From: Lutjanus erythropterus
Lineage: Eukaryota > Chordata > Actinopteri > Lutjaniformes > Lutjanidae
Assembly (NCBI GenBank): GCA_020091685.1
Contig: CM034595.1
Coordinates: 8,021,132-8,085,131, forward strand
Direction: 5' to 3'
DNA length: 64,000 bases
Part shown: positions 53,973 through 63,660 of the stretch, piece by piece
Position numbering within the stretch: position 1 is the first letter of the stretch
How the letters are laid out: each line of letters starts with the position of its first letter
The notes under the pieces: model-generated
What the model saw: the letters and a program-made list of their open reading frames with translations, nothing else
The model's database searches: none
Told to the model about the DNA's origin: nothing
Position numbers and translations under genes: made by a program

Positions 53973-54025
53973 ACTGTTTCAAGTGGATAAAACATGATAA
54001 AATGTCCTCCAGGTTGTCCTTACAG

Positions 54026-54418
54026 GAGACAATTAGTTGGCCTCTAAATGGTTAAATACTTTTTAAGTTCCCTGTGTTTTTATTACAGAGGTGTCACATA
54101 ATAAAACGTTTTAATCTAAAGCAGAGATTGGAACTGTTTCAAATATGTTTTTCAAGAAACATAACTGCTGTGTGCATTATGTTAAAGATCCTCTCCAGAC
54201 AAGTATTAACACAGATATTTAGATAGTTTGCTTGGAACAATAACGGGTGTCTGATTTGTTTTGTTCACAAAAACAAACATATGACTTTCCTCATACAGCC
54301 ATCTGCACTTATGTATTGCTGCACTTGTTATAAAATGTATTTTCCTTGAGTTTGCTCTATGTTTAAGTTTAATTTTAGTATTATTATCTGAATGGGTTTT
54401 ATTTTCCATCTTATGTGA
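54026..54418. other. Intergenic stretch, nothing recognised
   Basis: No credible feature is visible. The long minus-strand frame covering this area is held open by the trinucleotide repeat that follows. Confidence 0.4.
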
Positions 54419-54527
54419 ATTATTATTATTATTAGAAGCAGTAGTAGTGGTGGCAGAAGAGGCAGTAGTAGTAATAGTAGTAGTCGTAGTAGTAGAAGAA
54501 GAAGTAGTAGTAGTGTTAGTATTATCT
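54419..54527 (+). repeat. (AGT)n/(AAT)n compound trinucleotide repeat
   Basis: TTATTATTATTATTAGAAGC leads into imperfect AGTAGTAGT runs with GGC, CGT and GAA variants. Its triplet periodicity keeps long Thr/Asn- and Val-rich frames open on both strands; these are not genes. Confidence 0.93.
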
Positions 54528-55385
54528 ACTTCGTCTATCCCATTAAAAATATGCAATTTGCAAATTTTGTTCATTGTTTGTTCATGTTGTTTGTTCATTT
54601 CTAAAGTTTGTCTGCTGGACACAACATGTCTCCTGTCCAGACTCAGTTTGAGTTTCCACATCACACTTTGTGACACTTTGTTGTTGATTTTCAAACTAGC
54701 TGTGATGTCACAAATCACGCTTGTAGGCCCGCCCCCAAAAAAGTCAGTCAGCGTTTTCAGTGAGCTCAGAGAAACTTTCCACTTTCAGCAGATGAACGTG
54801 GCTATTCAATATTCATCTTTTACTACAAAAACATGAACATTGCGGACCATTTAGTAAGATGTCATTGTAGACCATTTTACACTCCAGTATTCCTGGTAGG
54901 AGGAGTTTCTATCTTCATTTTTAGTACTGTGAATTTAGTTCAAAATTGAAAATTGTGAGGTAGTTCATTTTAATCTGCATGAACTGAACTTTGAGCCAGT
55001 TCTCTTTAATGTGAACTTACACAACAATGATTTCAGCCTTCATGGAAGAGGATCAGCTCCCTCTGTAAATATTAAGGGCTCATTCTAAGGTTATTTCCAA
55101 GTGATTATGCGCTAATGAAAACATTCTTATGAATGTCATGTTCCATTTCTAACGTATTCTGCCAGTAAATTCCCTTATTTCTAACACATTGCACCTTGAA
55201 GGCCCAGTACAACTGTAGCAGGTACTCTCCATGTAATGTTTTGGGAGTCACTGACCTCTTCTGTCATTTAGGTGTGAGGTTGTGTTGTGTATGAATGAGA
55301 GACATTTATACAGAGCTTTGGATGAAAGCAGCCATTTACCAGACATTCCAATAAAAAATAAATTTAAAGCTCCTCAATGAGGCAA
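54528..55385. other. Intergenic stretch, nothing recognised
   Basis: Mixed composition with no repeat border. Confidence 0.4.
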
Positions 55386-55389
55386 CCTT

Positions 55390-55930
55390 TAACCCTCTTC
55401 TTCCTTTGCATTATTGCCCATCTCACCACTGCAGCAGTGAAGGTGCTTTCAGGCTCCAAATATCACACAAGCTGTTTCCTTAACTGTCCTCTAATGTCTG
55501 AATAGAGCTGTTACAGAACATTTACGTCACAGAAAGCTGCATTCTAAAGCCTAAAAGCCATTACTTGAAATAAATGAAGCCATCAATTCTGCAGATTCCA
55601 CGTCTAGAACGTTGCCACAGAGAGGCCCGGACTTGATATGCAAGCATTTTTCCAAAGCAATAGTGACCGTTTGGCCCATCAAATAGCTGGATGTCTTGTT
55701 TCTGCTTGTGCTGCGATGTGGAGGGTAAAAATGGAGGCTGAAACAGCTCTTTTCCTTTGTCTTCGCCATGATCAAATACCCGTCCAAGCAAGAAGCAGCT
55801 AATGATTAGCATAATCACTCAGTCCCCGGAGCACTCAATCACCTCCAGTGGCAGTTTATGATGCAGAAGGGCAGACATGATGGAGAGGAGCTTTTCTAGC
55901 CCGTAATTGGCTGTAAATATTGTATGCAGT
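55390..55930. promoter_or_regulatory. Unique island resembling a conserved non-coding element
   Basis: Repeat-free DNA with GCAGCTAATGATTAGCATAA followed by TCACTCAG (55795-55820). TAATGATTA is a palindromic paired-type homeodomain site. TTGATATGCAAGCATTTTTC (55632, containing an octamer-like ATGCAAG) and TAGCCCGTAATTGGCTGTAA (55898) also occur. Minus-strand frames of 78 and 85 codons overlap in two phases without splice borders and are treated as chance. Confidence 0.4.
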
Positions 55931-56424
55931 ATATATATATATTTTCTGTTTTGTGGCACAGATACAGCTGTATGTACGCAGCCTGTGAAATGTAAATATG
56001 AGCGAGCAGAAGGAATGGAGGAGGACTCACTGTCCTGTTATTTTCACTACAAACAGGTGTTCAGATAGATAGCTCACCCAGCAGAAAACACACACGTTTG
56101 GATTTAATAACAGTCAGGTATAAGAACCAAGTAATGTATATAGAGCCCTGAGTGTGTGTGTGTGTGTGGGAGGGCAGTGTGTGTGTTTGTTCCATCTCAC
56201 ATGCAGGCCTGAACAGACTAGAGCTGTGTATCGGCAAGAATCTAGCAATACATATACATATAATGATAGTTTTATTTATTGTTGTTGTTGTTGTTGTTGT
56301 TAAATTTAATTTTAGCTTTCACAGTATAAAGAACACACCACTATCTTTTTTTCTTTGCAGTCAGATAGAAATATTCCAGTACCATGTTTTCCTGATTTCC
56401 TGATTCTGTTACCTTTTGAGACCA
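55931..56424. other. Intergenic stretch with microsatellites
   Basis: It holds TATATATATATAT at 55931-55942, (GT)n at 56154-56168 and (GTT)n at 56280-56301. No gene is seen. Confidence 0.6.
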
Positions 56425-57345
56425 GGGACAAATCATGTCCTACAAAAAAAAATATTAATACTATACTATAAACACTATAGTATAGTAGTAGTAGTACTAG
56501 TATTTATATACATGAAATATATAATTTAATTTAGAATTTCAAATGTTTTAGTCTGCTTTAATTTTTCTAATTTCTAAACTTGCTCTGTGCCAGAAGACAC
56601 ACCTGTCCCTGATGAAAAATTCACAACACAAACTATTTAAAAATGTTTACAAAGCAAAAACTGAAAAACAAATGCATGTTTAACTAAATGGTCCCCAATC
56701 ATTGATTGACTCGTGTGTACCACTTCTCCGTATGTTAAGATCTCTGGGCCCATGGATGAAAAGTACTATCCATTCCTTCCTACCTACTGAAACAATATAT
56801 GGACATTGAGGGGATGCTGAAACTCACACACTGCCTCCTAAAGACATTTACGACCTTGTGAGTCTTTGAGTTATGCTTCTGTACTGTATGACAGTAAAGA
56901 AGATCCACAAAAAATAAAAAGAGTGAAAAGCCTCAAAATCTAAAACTAACAATACCTACTGATAAAAAATAAAATGGCTGCTCACTCTGACTGTGCTGTG
57001 AAATGAAAAAATTGACATTCTCTGTCAGATTTTCCATCTGACAGAGTTCACGGCTACATTTAATAAAAATGTAGGATGTTGGTCTGTTACAAGGTTTAAT
57101 AGCCAAGAGTTTGATCTTTTAAAATATATTTTCCAGCATAGAAGAGTACAACTCAAACCCCTGAAACTGCAATATGTAGTTTCTTTTTTATCAAACAGCT
57201 GTATACAAATAAATAGAAAATCTAATTGCTATCATTGTTATCGTCCTAGCTCAGTTAAAAACTGAGTAATTACTACTAAATTAAATAATTATTACTAAAT
57301 CCCAGGAGGCTGATACAGATCCTGGTATCAGTATCAGAACAACAG
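56425..57345 (+). repeat. Dispersed unclassified repeat G, copy 2
   Basis: This is the partner of 50330-51200, in the same orientation 6.1 kb away. The 55-bp block at 57085-57139 differs from copy 1 at one base, while the remaining sequence is far more diverged and differs by insertions such as the ATAGTATAGTAGTAGTAGTA run at 56478. Confidence 0.75.
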
Positions 57346-57540
57346 TGAAGATTGATAACAACACAATCTCCTGGTCGGAGACTTAAACACAACACAAAGT
57401 GAACTACTCCCATGAATCTTTGCATGTATCAGAAATCATGAGTTTTTTATAATGGATACACTATCACAAATCATAATATAGCTACACTCAAGCAAATAGA
57501 TTTTTCTTACAGTCCTATAAACTGTATTAATAAGAAAAAA
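57346..57540. other. Unassigned gap
   Basis: Nothing is recognised. Confidence 0.35.
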
Positions 57541-57831
57541 GTGTGCAAATAATAAAATTTCCTGCTCTTGGAAGCAACAGCAGAACGATGAGGCATTTGG
57601 GAAGAGTGCTAGATGTCAGCTTGTATCCACATTCCAACATCATTAGTGTTAATGTCAAGCTAATGTCCCCGAAATATCCTGCTTTGCCTTATTTGACATT
57701 TTCGGAGCCACATTTGATGTCAGAGAATGCACGCCCGAGGACGCATCAGAGAACAATTCCTCACAGAAATGAGCAAAGCGAGTTTTTTCCAGTCCCTGTG
57801 GAGAGATTTATTTATACAACTGTCATCTAAC

Positions 57832-57859
57832 TCACACACACACACACACACACACACAA
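57832..57859 (+). repeat. (CA)n microsatellite
   Basis: Fourteen CA units in one run. Confidence 0.97.
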
Positions 57860-57888
57860 GCCAGTTTGTCTGTGATGCCCCCCCCCAG

Positions 57889-57963
57889 GAGAGCTGCCCT
57901 CTACTCTGCGTATCCCCAGAGAAGGAGGTCATGATCCGGCCCGGTCCTCCAGGGGATTGCCAC
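57889..57963 (+). CDS. Candidate 75-bp internal exon, unknown protein
   Basis: The segment lies between a C-run acceptor, GATGCCCCCCCCCAG (ends 57888), and a consensus donor, CAC|GTAAGAC (57964). It is exactly 25 codons, open in phase 0 as ESCPLLCVSPEKEVMIRPGP and then PGDCH. Cysteine spacing and proline content would suit an extracellular or linker segment, but no domain is recognisable. It lies in the most GC-rich block of the window. A second frame is also open, which weakens the case. Confidence 0.25.
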
Positions 57964-58330
57964 GTAAGACGGCGCCGCCGCCGCTCCCCGTCTCAACGCT
58001 GCAGGTTTCTACACACTGTCGAGCTGCAAATTAAATATAGCTGAAACAAACAAACCTCAAAGAGCCTCTGTGAGGGCGCTTCAGTCCTTCTGGGAGGAGG
58101 CAGAGCTCGTCTCCTGCGTTACCAGCACCTCAGACATGACAGAACGCCACGCCGCTGGTCACCTGCCACTCGCTTGTCAACACCGACTCAAAGACAGTCT
58201 CACACCTCCTGCGAGCGGCTCAGACCCGCTGATAGGAACTCATCTTCACATCAGACATAAGAGCTCGTGGCTGCTGCATTGTGTGAAACAGTCACCCGCC
58301 GCATAAATCAATCACACTTCTGACTTAAGC

Positions 58331-58744
58331 CCATATTCTAAATAAGTGGTGACTTGTCAGATGTGCAGTCTGGGAGATGAAGAGAGGATTTGTCAACCAC
58401 AGTTTCCTCAACACATTCACCCATTGACAAGATATTTTATTTGTTAGAAATGTGCTGCAAGCTAGAGGGTTGTGTTGTAAAGAGCAACATGCATGTCACT
58501 GCATCGTAAAATATCACCAAGTAGTTAAATTGAACCACCTCTTTCTTCATTACAAACTCAGCCATTTTATTTCTATAGCCTAATATCATTGGCTGTACCA
58601 AATGTCATTTTTGTCATGTCAAGTTTTGAGGTTTTGAATGAAGCTTTGAATGTCTGTCGTCATATTTTATGACATCATCACCCTGAAAAATAAAAATCTA
58701 GAACAAAATCCTCAATTTGAATAAGTTTAAATGGAATGCTAAGC
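58331..58744. other. Intergenic stretch, nothing recognised
   Basis: No border or credible frame is seen. Confidence 0.4.
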
Positions 58745-59294
58745 ACCAAAAGAGTACTAAAAGTCTGTACTCAGGTACAAGTACTGTAATATATATAAAA
58801 GTACAAAGTATTCAAAAAAATAATCAGAGTTTATAATCCATGATGTGTAATGCATTATCAATAGCAGCAGTCAGTCAAAGTTGACAAAGTTTCTGTTTGT
58901 CCAGATCTTTTGTCTAAATTACTTCAAACTGCTCTCTTCTTCTGCTCAGTGGTCAGCATTCAAATTTTTACATTTTAAATTTGTTAAATATTTAATAGTG
59001 ATACATCGATTAATGATTAATCATTAACATCCTCACTCCAAACCCGTGTCATTCTTTTCATTGGCACGTTTGTGATCAGATTGCCTTGTTGGTTACAGAA
59101 ATGCAGATGAAAGGTTTTGATATCAATTGAACTTTGTACTCAGTACTCAACAATGATTTTAAAAGTCGATTACATAGTGTAATGCACGCTCAAGTACAAG
59201 TAAAAATACAGACTTGAAAATACCCTAATGGTACCCTAAAAACTCCCTAATTACAGTAATTTGAATATTTGTAATTAGTAATTTCTATCTGTGG
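58745..59294 (+). mobile_element. hAT-type element (family J), decayed copy
   Basis: The left part AAAAGAGTACTAAAAGTCTG, TACTCAGGTACAAGTACTG and the right part CCTAATTACAGTAATTTGAA, TATTTGTAATTAGTAATTTC follow the two ends of the complete copy at 44680. The interior shares CGATTAATGATTAATCATTA and CATCCTCACTCCAAACCCGT. The termini are mutated and the duplication is lost. Confidence 0.8.
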
Positions 59295-59485
59295 TGATTG
59301 GAAATGTTTGGATCACACGAGTCAGAAACAATCCTACACCACCACCACTGGAATCTTACTCTAAAAATGCTATAACAGTCTACCAATATTATTGGTGTAG
59401 CCTAATCTTTATCTGAAACTGGTCAGTAATAGAGACAACAACAAGAACAACAACAACAACAACAAAAGACTACATAGTACAAATG
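59295..59485. other. Gap with (AAC)n
   Basis: An imperfect (AAC)n lies at 59437-59465. Nothing else is recognised. Confidence 0.5.
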
Positions 59486-59493
59486 TATTAGGC

Positions 59494-59799
59494 CCTATTT
59501 TCTTAAACTGTAGTACGTGTACTACTGATGGTATACAGACTGCCTCTAGTGGTACGCGGAGGAAATTCATTTTTTTTTTTTTTAAATTGGAAAAAAAGTA
59601 ATTTAACAACATAAAACTCTTAAAATACTACAAGAACACAAATTTAAAGAAAAAAATCATTTGAAATAAATTTTGTGAACTGTCCATAGCTGAATTAGGA
59701 CTTACACTACTGTATTTTGAAATGACTAATAATGATGGTACATGGAGAGCTTAATATTTTCTGAGGTGGTACGCAACATAAAAAGTTTGACAAACAGTG
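59494..59799. mobile_element. hAT-type MITE with 8-bp target duplication
   Basis: The left end CTATTTTCTTAAACTGTAGT and the inverse of the right end, CACTGTTTGTCAAACTTTTT, are imperfect inverted repeats of the CAGTGTTTCTCAAACT type. TATTAGGC is duplicated exactly at both borders (59486-59493 and 59800-59807). The interior contains GGTACGCGGAGGAAATTCAT and a T-run at 59571-59583, and is non-coding. Confidence 0.85.
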
Positions 59800-59807
59800 T
59801 ATTAGGC

Positions 59808-60215
59808 CGTGACCCTGCTGCTCCATCAGACTTAAGGCTAAAGCCTCAGTCTCCTTCTTACTGACATCTTGTTCTGATAGTCTTCAAAGTTTCTTTTCTC
59901 CTTGGTTTTAACTCTGCAAAAGTGAAAAAAATAACTAGAAAAGAAAGTTCCTAGGTAATGGTGACACACATTTTCAACAGCAGACCTGAAATGATAGTTT
60001 CATAAGTAATATGAAAAGAAATAATCAGAACTCTTTTACATTTTGGACTTTTAATAAAATAATGCTAAAATGAAGTATACACACATTTAGAAAAAGTTGG
60101 GGTCCTGTTGTTACATGGGTTCTATTTCAGCAAAGTTATTAGATTTCAGAATTTAAAACCAGTCAAGTTGACTTCTGTGGTGGTTGTAGTGTTAGCACTG
60201 TTTTGCAGCTCCTCT
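59808..60215. other. Unassigned gap
   Basis: Nothing is recognised. Confidence 0.4.
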
Positions 60216-60216
60216 C

Positions 60217-61213
60217 TGATCATGATTTGATTACAATTCAGAGGACTATGATTCGATGATAAAATGATTCTCGATGCATCAATTTTTTTTACTTTTGAGC
60301 TGGGGGGGTATCCTCACCAAAACTAAAGAAGAAGCAGAGTTGAACATGATGAACATTTAGCAGGTAGGTACAGCAGGTACAGAGTTTTTGAGTCACAAGT
60401 TGGTCGAAGTTGTTTAATGCTGGAGTGCGCGTGGCTTGTTACAGCTGATCACTGCTCTGTGAACTACGTATCATCTCTGGATGATGGTAAAAAATGTTCA
60501 TGCTCATTTTGCAAATGCAGTTATTTAGGCACTAAATTAAAACATGATTTCAACCGCTGCCTTTTGAGAAGATGAAGTAACTGCTGTTAACTGTTAACTG
60601 CTGATAACTCCAGCGCATGCACGCTGTAGACCAGTCATTTCCCAAGACTGGGTCAGGGCCCACAGGTGGGTCATGAGAGATTTTATTTGGGTCCCCAAAT
60701 AAATACAGAAAGACTACAGAGGAAATTCTGCATATTTAAGATTTATACCTGCAGTTAACCTTTTATAAAGCAGCTTTACTGATGAGAGGAAAATACAAGA
60801 GCTTGCCAATTCTGCATAAATGCACTTATTTTGTTTAAAACGTAATTGTTTTTCTGAAAACCCTAAACTGATTTATTTCTCATTTTTAAAGTTTTAACAT
60901 TATACATTTTCAGTAGAATGTGATGTAGAAATGGCAGTTAAATAGTCAAGAATGTAAATTTATGCACAAATGGATTCATGCAGAATTTATTGATAAGGAT
61001 TATTGTGACGTGGGCCATGAAGGTTTATTATTTTTAAAAAGTGGGTCTCCAGCAAAAAAGTTTGGAAAACACGGCTGTAGACTGTCCGGGTGGTGCATCA
61101 CCCTTGCAGCTGAGTCCTGCCCCTTTTGCTCCATCAACTTAGAGTTAATTGACATTCAGAAAATCTATTTTTGACATTAATGAAGCGATTCAGAATCTCA
61201 CAGGTTTACATCA
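60217..61213 (+). mobile_element. Older hAT-like element interrupted by a younger hAT MITE
   Basis: The left part has GACTATGATTCGATGATAAA and GATTCTCGATGCATCAATTT. The right part has GCGATTCAGAATCTCACAGG and CATCATGATGCATCTAAGAA, the mirrored version of the same text. Between them TGTTCATGCTCATTTTGCAA, ATTAAAACATGATTTCAACC is reminiscent of a BED-type zinc-finger exon end (CSFCKC...LKHDFNR in one frame) followed by stops. The younger element at 60631-61073 splits it, and the text on either side joins across the GCTGTAGA duplication. The exact outer termini are degraded. Confidence 0.6.
60631..61073 (+). mobile_element. hAT-type MITE (family K) nested in another element, perfect 8-bp target duplication
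   Basis: GCTGTAGA flanks the element on both sides (60623-60630 and 61074-61081). The ends CCAGTCATTTCCCAAGACTG and the inverse of CAAAAAAGTTTGGAAAACACG are imperfect inverted repeats. The body (GGGTCATGAGAGATTTTATT, TTTATTGATAAGGATTATTG, TTTTTAAAAAGTGGGTCTCC) matches the truncated copy at 14715-15083. It is non-coding. Confidence 0.9.
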
Positions 61214-61995
61214 TGATGCATCTAAGAATGGAGTATTTCCCCCCAGTCAGAGAGGAGTGAGATCTATGAGGCTCTGGATACACACACAATTCATCATTAG
61301 TTTGAGTCTTTCTGCAAGATATGGTGACAATAAAAGAAATATAAATTACCATCAGCCTCGGGTTTAATTGAATCGTATATTTAATATTTGCGGTGAAAGC
61401 ATGTGTTATTGACAGTGTTCCTCTCTTAAACCATGCAGAGAAGGAGACACTGAGTGCTTTTAAACACCTCGCTGTGATCTGTCGATCTGTCACATGTGCA
61501 AGCCAGTGTAAATAAGCACAATGTGTCTTTTGTCTCCATTTGTCCAGTTTCATCTAAAGCTCCTATTTTCCTGCGGGTGTGTTTAGTTCTGTGCAAGGCC
61601 ACCTGGTTCTTCCTTTCCTTTAACATTTTCTCAGCAGCCTCTTTCCTTTCTCTCACAGTCGATTAAAAACACTGCCACCGCACACGCGCTGATCAATGCT
61701 ATCTGCCGGCTGATGAAACAGGAGTGTGATTGCCCATGGAAACACTGTGTTTAGTTCCTTATTAGCATGTGAGCTAGCGCTCCCGGCGGGGGGTCAGCTT
61801 CATCAGCTCCGACTCAAACTCTCAGCGGTAACCGTGGGGTGGTAGAGCCTGTCAATAGGTTCTTTTGACCTACCTGCACAGCTTCAGAAGGTGTCTTTGA
61901 AGAACGTCCTGACGCTCGTGATCAGAACGGCTGAAGGAGCAAACAGGATCTTACACATCACACACTCATAACTCCTGATTATCATTATGAATGTT
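61214..61995. promoter_or_regulatory. Unique island (candidate conserved non-coding DNA)
   Basis: Complex repeat-free DNA: GGTTTAATTGAATCGTATAT and TTAATATTTGCGGTGAAAGC near 61362-61400, GCGCTGATCAATGCTATCTG (61687), GTGATTGCCCATGGAAACAC (61727, containing an RFX-like CATGGAAAC segment) and GAGCTAGCGCTCCCGGCGGG (61770). The candidate minus-strand exon at 61874-61930 lies within it. Conservation is not shown. Confidence 0.35.
61874..61930 (-). CDS. Candidate 57-bp internal exon, unknown protein
   Basis: Read on the minus strand, a strong acceptor CCTGTTTGCTCCTTCAG (ending above 61930) precedes 57 bp, followed by a consensus donor, CAG|GTAGGTC (61873-61867). In phase 1 it is open as RSDHERQDVLQRHLLKLC, a charged, helix-like stretch. 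The other two frames contain stops. Exon length is a multiple of three, as in symmetric cassette exons. No domain is recognised and no companion exon was found. It is still compatible with chance. Confidence 0.3.
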
Positions 61996-62180
61996 GAGCT
62001 TAAGAAATACACTGCATCATGTATTTCTTTGTTAGCTCTGCTCCTCGTTAAACAATGACCTCTAGTCCCATGTGAGCAGGGTGAATGTACTGGGAGGACT
62101 CTGGTCATTAGCAGTAATTAGCAGCACACACAAATATAGGCTATACGCTACAGGCAGATGGCCTCTAAAGGGAACATAAT
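61996..62180. other. Unassigned gap
   Basis: Nothing is recognised. Confidence 0.35.
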
Positions 62181-62219
62181 CACTGAGAATGGCCTCAAGA
62201 AAAGAAAAAAAAACTTTAA

Positions 62220-62695
62220 AGTGACCTTTCTGTTCTGACACAACTTTGACACAACACATTTTTATACCCATGTTGTCAGTAGGTACCAGGCTTGCATGGT
62301 ATTAAGGTATCCAAGGTTCCAATTGCACAGTGGCTCTCAGGGGAGCCCTATTTTGTGTTGCATGCTGGTGCTAAAACATGTGACATGCACGTGCATACAA
62401 AAAAACCCCAAAACATTCCACTGTTACTATGACAGTTAATACTGTCAATAACATTCAACTCTTGTCTGGTGTTCGGGTCTTTGGGACCTGTTTTCAAAAA
62501 AGAATACACAATAAACATTTTTTTCAACCTGAGACTCATTGGCCTTGGCTCATTTTCTGTGAAGAACATATAAAAGAACACATTTTGGACAATGTGCACC
62601 CTCCCTACACATTTATATCAAATACATGGTGTTCAGGCCCACTGGACCTGAGGGTGATGAAAGCCACAGGGCCACCCTTTGGACCAGCTCTTCTG
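62220..62695 (+). repeat. Probable DNA-element remnant with GGTCTTTGGGACC-type text
   Basis: TGGTGTTCGGGTCTTTGGGA, CATTGGCCTTGGCTCATTTT, GCACCCTCCCTACACATTTA and GGCCCACTGGACCTGAGGGT are phrases I associate with one dispersed fish repeat. The palindromic GGTCTTTGGGACC is visible directly at 62476-62490. Termini and class cannot be defined from this copy. Confidence 0.4.
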
Positions 62696-63128
62696 TAGCC
62701 AGCCCATCAGCAGCCAACCACAAGACATATACTGTGTTATCACTATATTCTACCCCTCATGTGTTGTACAGGCTGACATGAACAGGTTATGTGTTCAATG
62801 GGGCAGATGTGTTGTGTAGACTGGCATGAATGTGTTTGATTTCAAATTAAATTCAAAGAAATAAACATCAATAGTAAAGAAAAAACAAATAGCACTTTTA
62901 TTGAAAAATGTGATCTAGCAGAGGTAAATGGCAAATATTACCTATGTGTCTCAAAGTAAACTTTCAGTGGAGCTCATGTCCTTATCACCTCCCTTTAGCT
63001 CCCCCATAATTTGAACTACGATCATTGTGAATAAAGTTATTTGAAACAGAAGTTGCATTTTTTTATTGATGGAAAATGAGAATTATCTGGAGGTAGAAAA
63101 TAAATAATTGGCTGGTCATTTCTGCTCT
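62696..63128. other. AT-rich gap, nothing recognised
   Basis: No border or credible frame is seen. Confidence 0.4.
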
Positions 63129-63660
63129 GTAGCCTGGGTCCCCTTTAGCTTGCGAGGCAGCTGGATTCACAAGATCACTTGAGAATCCATCTTGCCAGGC
63201 TCCAAGCTATTCATTTGTGTCCGCACCAGCTGCGAGCCAATCAGCATCCTAGGAGGGACTAATGGCAGGTATGGGCGTGGTTTTAGGTGTGCCGACAGCG
63301 AGAGAAAATGACTTGTTTTGAACAAACAATGGTGGCTCTTGAAGAGGTTAGCGTAGATACTGTGATAGCATCAGTTCTATTAGAACTGGAGAGTATTTCT
63401 TCATCAAAAGAAGAGCAACGAACGACACTGAAGGATTTTATTGACGGAAAAAAATGTTTCCACATTACTTTCGGCCAGCTTTGGTTCAGTCAGTTGATCT
63501 GATTGGTTGAAGTTAGCCTGTGTTAGACATGACAGATGGTCCATCCAATCACCCACCAGGAGTTTTCTCAAAAGCACCCGCCCTTTTCTAAACAGTTTCT
63601 AATGACAACTTCCCAGATGGTTCTGAGTAACAAACCATCTGGTGTGTCAGGTTAGGGTCG
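63129..63660 (+). mobile_element. Hairpin-ended DNA element retaining part of a RecQ-like helicase frame
   Basis: The left end forms a long imperfect hairpin: AGCCTGG (63131) pairs with CCAGGCT (63195), and TGGATTC (63162) with GAATCCA (63183). The right end carries a perfect hairpin: CCAGATGGTT (63613-63622) pairs with AACCATCTGG (63633-63642). Between them an ATG frame (63308-63502) reads LEEVSVDTVIASVLLELESI and KEEQRTTLKDFIDGKKC. As I recall, this resembles the start of the RecQ-type helicases multiplied in fish genomes (LKEEQ...ALKAFLDGKDVFA, then the Walker A LPTGFGKS). The Walker A position survives only as degraded LLSASFGS in a shifted frame, and everything after it is gone. This is an internally deleted, inactive derivative. 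Its tail recurs at 28160-28386. Confidence 0.65.

Larger units (their letters stand above)
57541..58330. promoter_or_regulatory. GC-rich unique island with an embedded (CA)n
   Basis: This is one of the most GC-rich blocks in the window (57720-58320), with GACGGCGCCGCCGCCGCTCC at 57969. The (CA)n at 57832-57859 lies inside it. Homeodomain-like ATAATAAAATTTCC lies at its left edge. It contains the candidate exon at 57889-57963. It could be an unmethylated regulatory island or the edge of a gene; neither is proven. Confidence 0.35.

Noticed and set aside
54206-54718. Longest open frame in the window (170 codons, minus strand)
   Set aside because: It is held open by the AGT/AAT trinucleotide repeat (Thr/Asn runs); no domain and no splice context.
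55551-55818. Two overlapping minus-strand frames of 78 and 85 codons
   Set aside because: They overlap in different phases, lack splice borders and fall in a block that reads better as regulatory DNA.
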